A DNA stretch of 64,000 nucleotides from Flavobacteriaceae bacterium. Its GTDB lineage: Bacteria; Bacteroidota; Bacteroidia; Flavobacteriales; Flavobacteriaceae. A program made the translations under genes and the position numbers. The notes below the pieces were generated by a model that saw only the letters and a list, made by a program, of their open reading frames with translations, was not told where the DNA came from and did not search any database. The stretch is from positions 124,001-188,000 of the forward strand of contig JANQNQ010000011.1 in assembly GCA_028279515.1 (NCBI GenBank). Direction: 5' to 3'. How positions within the stretch are numbered: position 1 is the stretch's first letter; every line of letters begins with the position of its first letter. Shown here one piece after another: positions 24,934 to 33,422 of the stretch.

Positions 24934-27621
24934 TTATAGTCGACGATCCGGCTCGCGTCGTTTATCCCATTTGATATCGCTCAAGACACTAGAACGGATT
25001 CCGATGAAGAAGTACCACGAAGATCGTGCACTAAATGGAACCCAGTTAAAGCGCATCACCCAACTGTCCAAGTCACGCTCGAAGCGAAGCTGCGTATAGG
25101 TGAACCCTTTGTTTTTAAAGTCGTAACCCGAAGACGCACCGACCTTCCATTTGGGAGAGAGCTGTATGTTTCCGGAGAACATCAGCGAGTTGGTCGTGAT
25201 CTCGTTCTGCCTTCGTGCATTCGAATAGGTGAGGGAATAAGCGAGTCGCAAGTCCCACGGCAACTTGTTGGCATAGGTGCTGTTGTCGACTTCCCGTTCT
25301 TCGTCTTCATTATTTAGCAGCGTGCTATCACTGAAATCGTCGGCCCTTCCGAAGAGGTCATCGTTACGGCCACCACTACGTGTATTGTTAAACCCCGGGT
25401 CATTATTGCTACTTCCACCTTTAAAATTCTTACTAGAGAAGGAGTAGTTGACATTCATGTTAGCGCTCGACAGTCGAAAGAGGCTTCCTCCATTATCGAT
25501 ATTAAAAACATCAATTCGATTGCCATCATTATCCAAAGCATACGGGTCTAAGGTAGCCCCGAAGTTGATGTTCATCTTGTTGTCTAAGATGGCCGTACCT
25601 CCCGAAACGCGTACTGGACTCCATTGCAGCGAATCGGCAGCAATATTATAGCTGGTAGAAAAGTTCAGGTTGTTGAAAATGGTGATTTTCTTAGCCTCGG
25701 TCTTTGTGGTGTCGGGATTCCTGACCTTGGCTTCCAGGGTGTTGTTAAGAGCAAGTCCGATAGAGCTAGAGAACGTTCGTCCCGGAGTACCAAAAAGGTT
25801 GTTTTCAAAGCGAGTAAATTCGGCTGTATTGCCATCGGCGTCTATGATGTATTCATCATAGTATTGATCAAAGCTTGGATTGATGTTGTAACTGATCGAA
25901 GGTCGCATGACGTGCCGTATCGCCTGGATCTTTTTGTCTTCGCCTCTGGGGAACATTCCGTAGATCGTAGTACCCACACTAGCGCTAAAGCTGTATTGCC
26001 TAAACGAGTCAAAACCCGCGATTGTGTCAACCGTAGCTTCGTCAAGCACAGGGTCAAAGTCGTTTCGCCGAATCGTTTTTAGTGTCCAATTCTCTTCGTA
26101 AGTACCACCCATGGTCACGCTAAAGTGATTAAAGACCTTGAAGTTCGTGTTAATCGGAATCGAATGGCGCACGCCTACACGTGCATCATCAAACATTTCC
26201 TTTTTAAAGAACAAAGAATCCGTAGTCTGAATTCGATTCTCTCCTCTAAAATTGTATTGGAAGTTAATATTCTGAATAGCTCCTCTCTTGACACCGTCGC
26301 GTTTGGCAAAAGGATAGATACGTTCCATACTTGCCTGAAGCGTAGGCAGTGTCATATTGATGGTCTCAGTCTGTGTGTTTTGCTGGTGTGTAGCAGTTAC
26401 CGAAAGGTTTACCGAAGGATAGGACGGAAACGTTCTTGAATACGAAACAGACGAACTCAACGTGTTGTTCAAGAAGTTTGGCGTGTTCAATTGATTGACC
26501 GACTGCTGATAATACTGGCTACTACCTAAGTTGACCGAAGCCGATATTCGTGAATTGGGATTCGATTTCGGGTCTTGCGTATGAGACCAACGAATATTGT
26601 AGATCCTCGATTTGCTGAATCCAGGGAAACCGCGCTCTCCATTGATCAAATTCTCGAATCGCACACTTATGTTTCCACGAAACTTGTATCGCCAAGCATA
26701 GTTGGTTTCGGCTCGAAGACCATAACTACCATTGGTAAAGTAATCTCCCAGCAATGCAAGGTCAAAATGGTCGCTCAGTGCAAAGTAATATCCTCCATTT
26801 TGGAAAAAGTACCCTCGATTGTTATTTTCTCCAAAGGTTGGGAAAATAAACCCTGAGGTCCGATCTTCCGTCAACGGAAAATACGCAAATGGCACTCCAA
26901 TAGGTGTTGGTACATCGGCAATGTACATATTGGTAAAGCCAGAGATGATCTTTTTCTTTGGGACCAACTTGATTCTTCGTGCCAGGAAGTAATATTCAGG
27001 ATCCTCGACATTATCTGAGGTAGTGAAACGTGCATTTTTGATGAAAACGACTGAATCATTTTCCTTCTTGGTCATTTCTCCGAAAACCCTAAAATCATTT
27101 TGCTCTGTGCGGGAATTCCAAACCAGGGCCTTTTCGGTATCATAGTTAAAACGAATCGAATCAGGTTCTACAACATCATTTCCCTGTTTAAAGTAGGGAT
27201 ATTGGCTCAGAGCCCCCGTAGAATCCTTGATACGCCCAGCATATACTTCATTCTTTTCATAGTCAAGTACAATGATACCCGCTTTGAGTTCGGTGTCTAA
27301 ATAGTAAAGTTCAGCCTCGTTATAGAGATAGATTTTTTTATCTCTTTGGCTGATCTTTACGTAATCTTTTGCCTTGTATTTGATTTTTCCATCAAGAATT
27401 GACTTCTTCTTGATACTATCGTTCTGTATACTGTCGTTATCAACAGTATCAATGACACTCTCACGAGTGATAGGAACCAGCTCCTGTATCGAAGTGCTTA
27501 GAGTATCCTTTGCTTTTGCAGGTTCCAGCGTTTTTTTGGTCGGACCCTCTTGTCCTACTAAAGAGACTGCAAATAGTAGAAAACTTATTAATAAAAGTAT
27601 ATGACGAGAGGTTGCTTGCAA
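24934..27621 (-). CDS. lptD: LPS-assembly outer membrane protein LptD
   Basis: 895 aa from a TTG start at 27621, directly before a signal peptide (LQATSRHILLLISFLLFAVS, cleavage near LVGQ). Residues about 85-240 are the OstA/LptD jellyroll that receives LPS (KIYLYNEAELYY, ADSIR-like and VWNSRTEQNDFRVFGEM). The rest is a large beta-barrel with many alternating strands, ending in a terminal strand before a basic tail (KRREPDRRL). Inserts LPS in the outer-membrane outer leaflet; Bacteroidota members are divergent, so the call rests on architecture and family feel. An in-frame TTG 29 codons upstream would lie ahead of the TAATTTTG promoter box and is rejected. Divergent from the cell-wall amidase gene. 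Confidence 0.88.
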   Translation of the reverse strand: MQATSRHILLLISFLLFAVSLVGQEGPTKKTLEPAKAKDTLSTSIQELVPITRESVIDTVDNDSIQNDSIKKKSILDGKIKYKAKDYVKISQRDKKIYLYNEAELYYLDTELKAGIIVLDYEKNEVYAGRIKDSTGALSQYPYFKQGNDVVEPDSIRFNYDTEKALVWNSRTEQNDFRVFGEMTKKENDSVVFIKNARFTTSDNVEDPEYYFLARRIKLVPKKKIISGFTNMYIADVPTPIGVPFAYFPLTEDRTSGFIFPTFGENNNRGYFFQNGGYYFALSDHFDLALLGDYFTNGSYGLRAETNYAWRYKFRGNISVRFENLINGERGFPGFSKSRIYNIRWSHTQDPKSNPNSRISASVNLGSSQYYQQSVNQLNTPNFLNNTLSSSVSYSRTFPSYPSVNLSVTATHQQNTQTETINMTLPTLQASMERIYPFAKRDGVKRGAIQNINFQYNFRGENRIQTTDSLFFKKEMFDDARVGVRHSIPINTNFKVFNHFSVTMGGTYEENWTLKTIRRNDFDPVLDEATVDTIAGFDSFRQYSFSASVGTTIYGMFPRGEDKKIQAIRHVMRPSISYNINPSFDQYYDEYIIDADGNTAEFTRFENNLFGTPGRTFSSSIGLALNNTLEAKVRNPDTTKTEAKKITIFNNLNFSTSYNIAADSLQWSPVRVSGGTAILDNKMNINFGATLDPYALDNDGNRIDVFNIDNGGSLFRLSSANMNVNYSFSSKNFKGGSSNNDPGFNNTRSGGRNDDLFGRADDFSDSTLLNNEDEEREVDNSTYANKLPWDLRLAYSLTYSNARRQNEITTNSLMFSGNIQLSPKWKVGASSGYDFKNKGFTYTQLRFERDLDSWVMRFNWVPFSARSSWYFFIGIRSSVLSDIKWDKRREPDRRL

Positions 27622-27669
27622 TGCTATATATCCTATTTTTGTAAAAGTATGGCTCGGTTTTTGAATTGC

Positions 27670-27677
27670 CAAAATTA
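27670..27677 (-). promoter_or_regulatory. candidate -7 box of lptD
   Basis: Minus-strand TAATTTTG fits TAnnTTTG exactly, 48 bases before the proposed TTG start. A clear -33 TTTG at 19-21 bases was not found. Confidence 0.4.
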
Positions 27678-27836
27678 CATATATTTTTTTGGTACAGGTT
27701 GAGATCAATTAAAAATATTTTACTGTATTATCAAACAATGATAAAGCCATAATATTATGTGCAATATGGCATAACGTAATGTTAATGTTACAAAGGTTAC
27801 GTCGCCTGACCACCAAAAAACCATAAATATCGACAG

Positions 27837-28964
27837 ATGAAAAAGAACTTTGTGATTTTTTTAAGTATTTCGCTGGCTGCGCTACTGTTTTTAGCTTTTA
27901 GTCCTATCAAAAAACAAGCCAAAGACGAGACTTTCATTGTGGTTTTGGATGCAGGTCATGGAGGAAAGGACCCAGGTAAGAATTCAAAATACGGCTATTT
28001 AGAAAAAGATATTGCCCTAGACATTGTTTTGGAGGTAGGTAAAATACTAGAGAAAGAGCCTAACATCAAAGTGGTATATACTAGAAAGACGGATAAGTTT
28101 ATCGATTTATTTGTAAGAGGAAAAATTGCGAATGAAGCCAACGCAGACCTCTTTGTTTCGGTGCATTGTAACGCACATCATACGCAGGCCTATGGGTCTG
28201 AAACCTATGTAATGGGACTGCATAGAAACAAAACTAATTTTGAGGTGGCCAAGGCAGAGAACTCGGTGATTTATCTAGAAGATGACTATGAGGTAAACTA
28301 TGAAGGCTTTGATATCAATTCTCCTGAATCGTTTATTGGGCTTTCGATCATGCAGGAAGAATACTTAGAGCAAAGCATTCAGTTGGCCAGTATGATACAG
28401 AATAAATTCACCAAAAAATTAAAGAGAAAAGACCGCGGTGTAAAACAAGCGGGATTTATCGTACTGCATCAAACTGTAATGCCAAGCGTATTGGTCGAGA
28501 CAGGTTTTATCACCAATAAAAAGGAAGGAAACTACCTGAATTCAAAGAAAGGACAAAGGGAAATGGCCAATTCGATTGCCGGAGCCATTATCGATTATAA
28601 AAGATCAGTACAACAGAATGTTGGTTTGGACGTGTCATTTGAAAAAGGAGATGATCTTGAAATTGTTGATACTCCAACAGAAGAAGAACAGATCGTTGAA
28701 GATGTAACCTTCAAAGTGCAGATTGCGGCCAGTGCTAACCGCCTAGAGCCAAAAGCCTATAATTTTAACGGACTTACCCCAATAAGCCGCGAGCCTTTTA
28801 ACAATATGTACCGTTATTTTTACGGAGAAACTTCAGATTACATTCAAATAAAGAAACTTCATGAAGAAGCTAAATCCAATGGATATGCTTCCTCATACAT
28901 TGTGGCCTACAAAGATGGACAGCGCATCTCTGTGGCCGAAGCCCTAAGCTCTTCTGCAAATTAA
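27837..28964 (+). CDS. N-acetylmuramoyl-L-alanine amidase (Amidase_3)
   Basis: 375 aa periplasmic zinc amidase that cleaves the glycan-peptide bond of peptidoglycan, as in cell separation. Signal/anchor 1-22. Zinc site: His41 in VVLDAGHGGKDPG, Glu56 in YLEKDIAL, His110 in SVHCNAHH; catalytic Glu221 in VLVETGF. A regulatory insertion lies between the third ligand and the C-terminal motif (about 135-180, NYEGFDINSPESF). The C-terminal part (about 285-365) reads as a SPOR-like domain (VTFKVQIAAS, GYASSYIVAYKDGQRI), which would target it to denuded glycan strands. Divergent from lptD and followed by the MCE gene after 57 bases. Confidence 0.9.
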   Translation: MKKNFVIFLSISLAALLFLAFSPIKKQAKDETFIVVLDAGHGGKDPGKNSKYGYLEKDIALDIVLEVGKILEKEPNIKVVYTRKTDKFIDLFVRGKIANEANADLFVSVHCNAHHTQAYGSETYVMGLHRNKTNFEVAKAENSVIYLEDDYEVNYEGFDINSPESFIGLSIMQEEYLEQSIQLASMIQNKFTKKLKRKDRGVKQAGFIVLHQTVMPSVLVETGFITNKKEGNYLNSKKGQREMANSIAGAIIDYKRSVQQNVGLDVSFEKGDDLEIVDTPTEEEQIVEDVTFKVQIAASANRLEPKAYNFNGLTPISREPFNNMYRYFYGETSDYIQIKKLHEEAKSNGYASSYIVAYKDGQRISVAEALSSSAN

Positions 28965-28988
28965 ACTGGTTCTTTATAAAATAATTTC

Positions 28989-28996
28989 TAATTTTG
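28989..28996 (+). promoter_or_regulatory. candidate -7 box of the MlaD/Fe-S genes
   Basis: TAATTTTG fits TAnnTTTG and lies 25 bases before the TTG start at 29022. The -33 area holds only CTTTAT. Confidence 0.45.
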
Positions 28997-29021
28997 TTTC
29001 GAAACGAAAACGCTGTGAATT

Positions 29022-29999
29022 TTGAAGATATCTAGAGAGTTGAAGACAGCATTGCTGGTTTTATCTGGCATTGCTTTATTTATTTTAGGATTTAGCTATC
29101 TGAAGGCGAATTCTATTTTGAGTAACGGACGCGTATTTTATGCCGAATATTCCCATGTTGGAGGATTGACTACCGGCACCAGCGTTACCATTAACGGACT
29201 ACCCGTTGGAAAGATCCAAAACATAAACTTCAAAGGAGACAATTCAGGGAAACTTGTGGTTACCTTTATTGTCGAAGATGATTTTCCTTTTTCGATCAAT
29301 AGTAAAGCCGAAATTTATGAAGCTGGTTTTATAGGCGGAAAAGCCTTGGCCATTATGCCTGCATTTGACGGTGCGCCTTTGGCAAAAGATAAAGATACAC
29401 TGCCATCTAGCTATCGCGCTGGACTTACCGAATCGATCGAGAACAAATTGAATCCAGTAGTTGATGACCTAGACCAACTATTTAGATCGGCGAGTTCTGT
29501 AGTAGGGAAGATTGATACAGTATTCGATGCGAAGGCGCAACAAGACCTTAAGAACAGCTTGGCAAGTTTAAGTGAGGTTATCAGTAATTTTAAAAGAACT
29601 TCAAGATCCATCGATCAACTCATGGCTAGCAACCGTCAAAAACTGGACAGCACCATTAGTAATGCCCAAAATATCACGAGCAACCTCTCTAAAGTTTCAG
29701 ATACATTAGTGCAGGCCAATTTTGGTGAGACCATAGCTAATCTTCAATCGACCATCAAGAACATGGATACCATTATGTCAGCTATTGAGCGGGGAGAGGG
29801 GTCTGTTGGGAAATTATTGAAGGATAAGGAATTGTATGATAATCTAGCAGGAGCCTCTTTACAGCTCGAAAAACTGCTCGAAGATATGAAGCTCAACCCA
29901 AAACGCTATGTGCATTTCTCACTTTTTGGAAAGCGAGCGAAGCCTTACAAGGCACCTGAAGGCAATGAAGTTGAATTAAAAGAAGAGAACAAGAACTAA
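29022..29999 (+). CDS. MlaD family (MCE domain) lipid-transport protein
   Basis: 325 aa, TTG start (KISRELKTALLVLSGI). One N-terminal transmembrane anchor (about 9-27), then an MCE domain (about 37-115: VFYAEYSHVGGLTTGTSVTI, GLPVGKIQNI, FIGGKALAI). A long helical stretch with DDLDQLF and coiled-coil character follows (about 140-290), then a polar tail. MCE proteins form hexameric rings that move phospholipids between the membranes. The ABC partners (MlaE/F) are not adjacent. It starts the run that continues with the Fe-S proteins 6 bases on. Confidence 0.9.
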   Translation: MKISRELKTALLVLSGIALFILGFSYLKANSILSNGRVFYAEYSHVGGLTTGTSVTINGLPVGKIQNINFKGDNSGKLVVTFIVEDDFPFSINSKAEIYEAGFIGGKALAIMPAFDGAPLAKDKDTLPSSYRAGLTESIENKLNPVVDDLDQLFRSASSVVGKIDTVFDAKAQQDLKNSLASLSEVISNFKRTSRSIDQLMASNRQKLDSTISNAQNITSNLSKVSDTLVQANFGETIANLQSTIKNMDTIMSAIERGEGSVGKLLKDKELYDNLAGASLQLEKLLEDMKLNPKRYVHFSLFGKRAKPYKAPEGNEVELKEENKN

Positions 30000-30005
30000 C
30001 CAACC

Positions 30006-31322
30006 ATGAATTATATCCCTAACATCCTATTTGTGATCATCCTGGCAGCAGGAATAGGCTACTTTGTTAAAAATGTACGTAAGCTAACCCGAAACATCAA
30101 GCTAGGGCAAGATGTGGATCGTACCGATAACAAACCGGCCCGATGGAAGAACATGGCGATGATCGCACTTGGACAATCCAAAATGGTCGTGCGCCCCATT
30201 GCAGGGATATTGCACATCATTGTGTATGTAGGTTTTGTCATTATTAATATCGAAGTACTGGAGATTATCATCGACGGAATCTTTGGTACACATAGAATCT
30301 TTCAAGGATTGTTAGGAGACACGTTCTACGGAGCTCTTATTGGGTCGTTTGAAATTCTAGCAGCTTTGGTATTCATTTCCGTGATTATCTTTTGGATTCG
30401 AAGAAACATTATCAAACTACAACGTTTCATAAAGCCCGAAATGAAAGGATGGCCTAAGAACGATGGAAACTTCATCCTGTATTTCGAAATGGTGCTCATG
30501 ACACTGTTTTTAGTGATGAACGCAACCGATACTCCTTTCCAACAAGCAGGGGTTGGAAATGTGGTAAGCGGTTATATAGCGCCCTTATTCGATGGGATGT
30601 CTGAAGGTACGTTGCACATGATCGAAAGAAGCGCTTGGTGGCTTCACATTATTGGAATCTTGATCTTCTTGAACTATTTATATTTTTCAAAGCATTTGCA
30701 TATTCTGTTGGCGTTCCCAAATACATTCTACGCCAATCTAAAACCAAAAGGTGAGTTCAACAATCTTGAAGCAGTGACCAACGAGGTGATGCTGATGATG
30801 GATCCCAATGCAGATCCCTTTGCAGCACCTGCTGAAGGAGCCGAAGAAGAAGCACCCGCAAAATTTGGAGCTTCTGACGTGCAAGACCTCAATTGGGTAC
30901 AACTATTAAACGCATATACCTGTACTGAGTGCGGACGCTGTACAAGCGAATGCCCGGCAAATCAAACAGGAAAAAAACTATCTCCGCGTAAGATCATGAT
31001 GGACACTCGTGACCGTCTTGAAGAAGTTGGCAAGAACATCGATGCAAACAATGGCGAGTTTGTGGATGATGGCAAACAACTTCTGGATAACTATATCTCA
31101 CGCGAAGAACTTTGGGCATGTACCTCATGCAATGCTTGTGTTGAAGCATGTCCGGTAAATATTGACCCACTATCCATCATTGTGGACATGAGAAGATATC
31201 TCGTGATGGAACAATCAGCTGCACCTACCGAGCTCAACAACATGATGAGCAATATCGAGAACAACGGTGCTCCTTGGCCGTACAACCAGATGGATAGACT
31301 AAACTGGAAAGACGAAGCGTAA
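30006..31322 (+). CDS. membrane (Fe-S)-binding oxidoreductase subunit
   Basis: 438 aa. N-terminal half with about five transmembrane segments (about 5-22, 62-84, 108-130, 155-172, 212-229) and histidines in them (His70, His214). The soluble C-terminal half carries two 4Fe-4S sites: Cys306/309/312/316 (CTECGRCTSECP) and Cys372/375/378/382 (CTSCNACVEACP). This is the membrane/ferredoxin half of a heterodisulfide-reductase-like (HdrDE/GlpC-type) electron carrier; the CCG-domain half is at 31833. It probably links a soluble dehydrogenase or ETF to the quinone pool (inference). Confidence 0.88.
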   Translation: MNYIPNILFVIILAAGIGYFVKNVRKLTRNIKLGQDVDRTDNKPARWKNMAMIALGQSKMVVRPIAGILHIIVYVGFVIINIEVLEIIIDGIFGTHRIFQGLLGDTFYGALIGSFEILAALVFISVIIFWIRRNIIKLQRFIKPEMKGWPKNDGNFILYFEMVLMTLFLVMNATDTPFQQAGVGNVVSGYIAPLFDGMSEGTLHMIERSAWWLHIIGILIFLNYLYFSKHLHILLAFPNTFYANLKPKGEFNNLEAVTNEVMLMMDPNADPFAAPAEGAEEEAPAKFGASDVQDLNWVQLLNAYTCTECGRCTSECPANQTGKKLSPRKIMMDTRDRLEEVGKNIDANNGEFVDDGKQLLDNYISREELWACTSCNACVEACPVNIDPLSIIVDMRRYLVMEQSAAPTELNNMMSNIENNGAPWPYNQMDRLNWKDEA

Positions 31323-31358
31323 CTTTATAAATAAACAAACAAAGAACAAACAATTAAG

Positions 31359-31805
31359 ATGAACAGAGAAGAAGCTGACAAGCTATTGCACGCGAAGGTA
31401 GAAGCCGGAGAACAAGTAAGTCCGGTATTGCCAGAAGGAGTCAAAAACTATTTGATAGATATTGACGGGACCATCAGTGATGATATCCCAAATGAAGAAC
31501 CAGAGCGTATGGAGACGGCGGCGGTGTACCCAGACGCATTGAAAACTTGTAACAAATGGTACGAAGAGGGGCATATGATCTGCTTCTTTACCTCAAGAAC
31601 TGAAAACCATCGCGAAGTAACCGAAAGATGGTTAAAGAAACACGGTTTCAAGTACCACAGCCTTTTAATGGGGAAACCAAGAGGAGGAAACTACCACTGG
31701 ATCGACAATCACTTAGTAAAAGCAACCCGTTACAACGGAAAGTTTACAGACCTCGTTGAAAAAGAGGTGACCATAGAAGTCTTTGACGACGGAAAACACG
31801 ATTAA
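31359..31805 (+). CDS. HAD-superfamily hydrolase (small, cap-less)
   Basis: 148 aa. HAD motif I LIDIDGTIS with nucleophile Asp34 and Asp36, motif II FFTSRT (Ser79), Lys106 in LLMGKPRGG as motif III and Asp116 in WIDNH as part of motif IV. Homologues are sometimes labelled phosphoheptose isomerase, but there is no SIS domain here. It lies between the two Fe-S genes (36 and 27 bases), so it is probably co-transcribed; the link to electron transfer is unexplained. Confidence 0.82.
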   Translation: MNREEADKLLHAKVEAGEQVSPVLPEGVKNYLIDIDGTISDDIPNEEPERMETAAVYPDALKTCNKWYEEGHMICFFTSRTENHREVTERWLKKHGFKYHSLLMGKPRGGNYHWIDNHLVKATRYNGKFTDLVEKEVTIEVFDDGKHD

Positions 31806-31832
31806 AGAAGTTCAAAACGCATAATTACGAAT

Positions 31833-32624
31833 ATGAGCGAAACACTAAAAGTGCCTACAATGGCAGAAATGATGGCAGAAGGCAAACAACCCGAAGTGCT
31901 TTTTTGGGTCGGTTGTGCCGGAAGCTTTGATGACAGAGCAAAGAAGATCACAAAGGCATTTGTACGATTGTTAAACCGTGCCAATGTTGATTTTGCCGTT
32001 TTAGGTGCCGAAGAAAGCTGCACAGGTGACCCAGCTAAAAGAGCAGGAAACGAATTCTTGTTCCAGATGCAGGCGGTGACCAACATTGAAGTAATGAATG
32101 CGTATGAAGTAAAAAAGGTAGTGACGGCTTGTCCACACTGCTTTAACACCATCAAAAACGAATACCCTTCTTTAGGCGGAAACTATCAAGTAATGCACCA
32201 CACGCAGTTCTTGAAATCCCTTTTAGAGGAAGGAAGACTGACCATCGAAGGCGGACAATTCAAAGGAAAACGAATTACATTCCATGATCCGTGTTACTTA
32301 GGAAGAGCCAACGACGTATATGAAGCTCCACGCGATCTTATCAGAAAATTGGATGTCGAATTAGTCGAGATGCGAAAGTGTAAGAAGCAGGGATTGTGTT
32401 GTGGAGCTGGAGGTGCTCAAATGTTCAAAGAGCCAGAAAAAGGTGATAAAGACGTAAATGTCGAGCGAACCGAGCAAGCATTAGAGACCAAGCCAGATAT
32501 CATCGCAGCTGGGTGTCCGTTCTGTAACACAATGATGACCGATGGTGTCAAAGCCAAAGAAAAAGAGGCAGACATCGAAGTGATGGACATCGCAGAGTTG
32601 ATAGCCAATGCGCAAGACCTGTAA
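31833..32624 (+). CDS. (Fe-S)-binding protein with two cysteine-rich CCG domains
   Basis: 263 aa soluble partner of the 30006 protein. Cysteine-rich domain 1: Cys28 (VGCAGSF), Cys63, Cys100/103 (TACPHCFNT). Domain 2: Cys154 (HDPCYLGR), Cys183, Cys189-190 (GLCCGAGGAQMF), Cys228/231 (AGCPFCNTMM). These CX(n)CCGX(m)CXXC blocks are those of HdrB/GlpC/LldE-type proteins and hold non-cubane or 4Fe-4S clusters. Last gene before a strong terminator. Confidence 0.9.
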   Translation: MSETLKVPTMAEMMAEGKQPEVLFWVGCAGSFDDRAKKITKAFVRLLNRANVDFAVLGAEESCTGDPAKRAGNEFLFQMQAVTNIEVMNAYEVKKVVTACPHCFNTIKNEYPSLGGNYQVMHHTQFLKSLLEEGRLTIEGGQFKGKRITFHDPCYLGRANDVYEAPRDLIRKLDVELVEMRKCKKQGLCCGAGGAQMFKEPEKGDKDVNVERTEQALETKPDIIAAGCPFCNTMMTDGVKAKEKEADIEVMDIAELIANAQDL

Positions 32625-32649
32625 CGGGTTTAGGTAAATGATATATAAA

Positions 32650-32678
32650 GAACCTCCGATTCGGAGGTTTCTTTTTTT
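32650..32678 (+). terminator. intrinsic terminator of the MlaD/Fe-S genes
   Basis: Stem AACCTCCG/CGGAGGTT (32651-32669) with loop ATT and a T7 tail, 26 bases after the stop. Confidence 0.85.
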
Positions 32679-32699
32679 ATGAGAAATTAACAGCAAGAA

Positions 32700-32849
32700 A
32701 AGAACAATAGCGTTAATTTTGCACTATTCCTTGCCGACGCAGGAATGACAAAATGTATAAAAACAAATATTAGGTTTTTGTGTTAGAAAGTAAGTGGTCA
32801 GAAGTATCGCCACCAATGACTAACAACCAATGACCAACGACTAAAGACT
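32700..32849. repeat. intergenic repeat segment with dRS3-like dyad and CCAAYGACTAA phrase
   Basis: ATTCCTTGC/GCAGGAAT dyad at 32726-32746 is a diverged relative of the 11353-11372 element. Further on, CCACCAATGACTAACAACCA and CCAATGACCAACGACTAAAG (about 32808-32846) run straight into the ATG of the next gene. No ORF. Confidence 0.5.
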
Positions 32850-33335
32850 ATGTTAGTAGACTTCAACACACTCCCAGATACCGCACGCGTTTGGATCTAC
32901 CAAGCCAATCGTTCTTTCACCGATGCCGAGCTCGAATCCATAAACGAAAAACTGGCCAGCTTCATTGAACAATGGACCGCTCACGGAGCCGATCTTAAAG
33001 CAGGATTCGACATCAAATACAAACGTTTCATCACGATTGGATTAGACCAACAGCTTAATGCAGCCACAGGTTGCTCTATTGATGCCTCTGTACACTTTGT
33101 ACAGCAGCTCGAAAAAGAATATGGCGTAGATTTAATGGATAAGATGAATGTCTCTTACAAGCAAGGAGAATTTGTCGCATACAAGCCACTCGCTGATTTC
33201 AAAAAAATGGCCAAAGACGGTGCAATCGGTAAAAAAACCATCGTTTTCAACAATTTGGTCGTAAATAAAGGCGAGTATATCGAAAATTGGGAAGTCCCTG
33301 CAATAGATAGTTGGCACAGCCGTTTTTTGAAATAA
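32850..33335 (+). CDS. conserved Bacteroidota protein, misnamed 'ABC transporter ATPase' in homologues
   Basis: 161 aa cytoplasmic protein. MLVDFNTLPDTARVWIYQAN, FIEQWTAHGADLKAGFDIKY and ATGCSIDASVHFVQQLEKEY mark a small family found across Bacteroidota. Databases often call it ABC transporter ATPase, yet there is no Walker A, signature or Walker B. The GCSIDASVHF block with one Cys and one His is the most motif-like part. Function unknown. It has no coding neighbour within 200 bases upstream. Confidence 0.82.
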   Translation: MLVDFNTLPDTARVWIYQANRSFTDAELESINEKLASFIEQWTAHGADLKAGFDIKYKRFITIGLDQQLNAATGCSIDASVHFVQQLEKEYGVDLMDKMNVSYKQGEFVAYKPLADFKKMAKDGAIGKKTIVFNNLVVNKGEYIENWEVPAIDSWHSRFLK

Positions 33336-33422
33336 CTTTAAGAAATTCTTATGTAAATTAGTGTTATCTTTCCTACACGAAAGTTTGGCACGGTATTTAC
33401 ACTTTTTTCAGAAACGATTTTC

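Noticed and set aside
27622-27708. 29-codon N-terminal extension of LptD from TTG 27708
   Set aside because: It would span the TAATTTTG box and bury the signal peptide.
31359-31805. Phosphoheptose isomerase
   Set aside because: No SIS domain; HAD motifs are complete instead.
33336-33422. TATCTTTC (about 33363-33370) as promoter of the GH3 gene
   Set aside because: Differs from the -7 consensus at the last base and has no -33 element; too weak to list.
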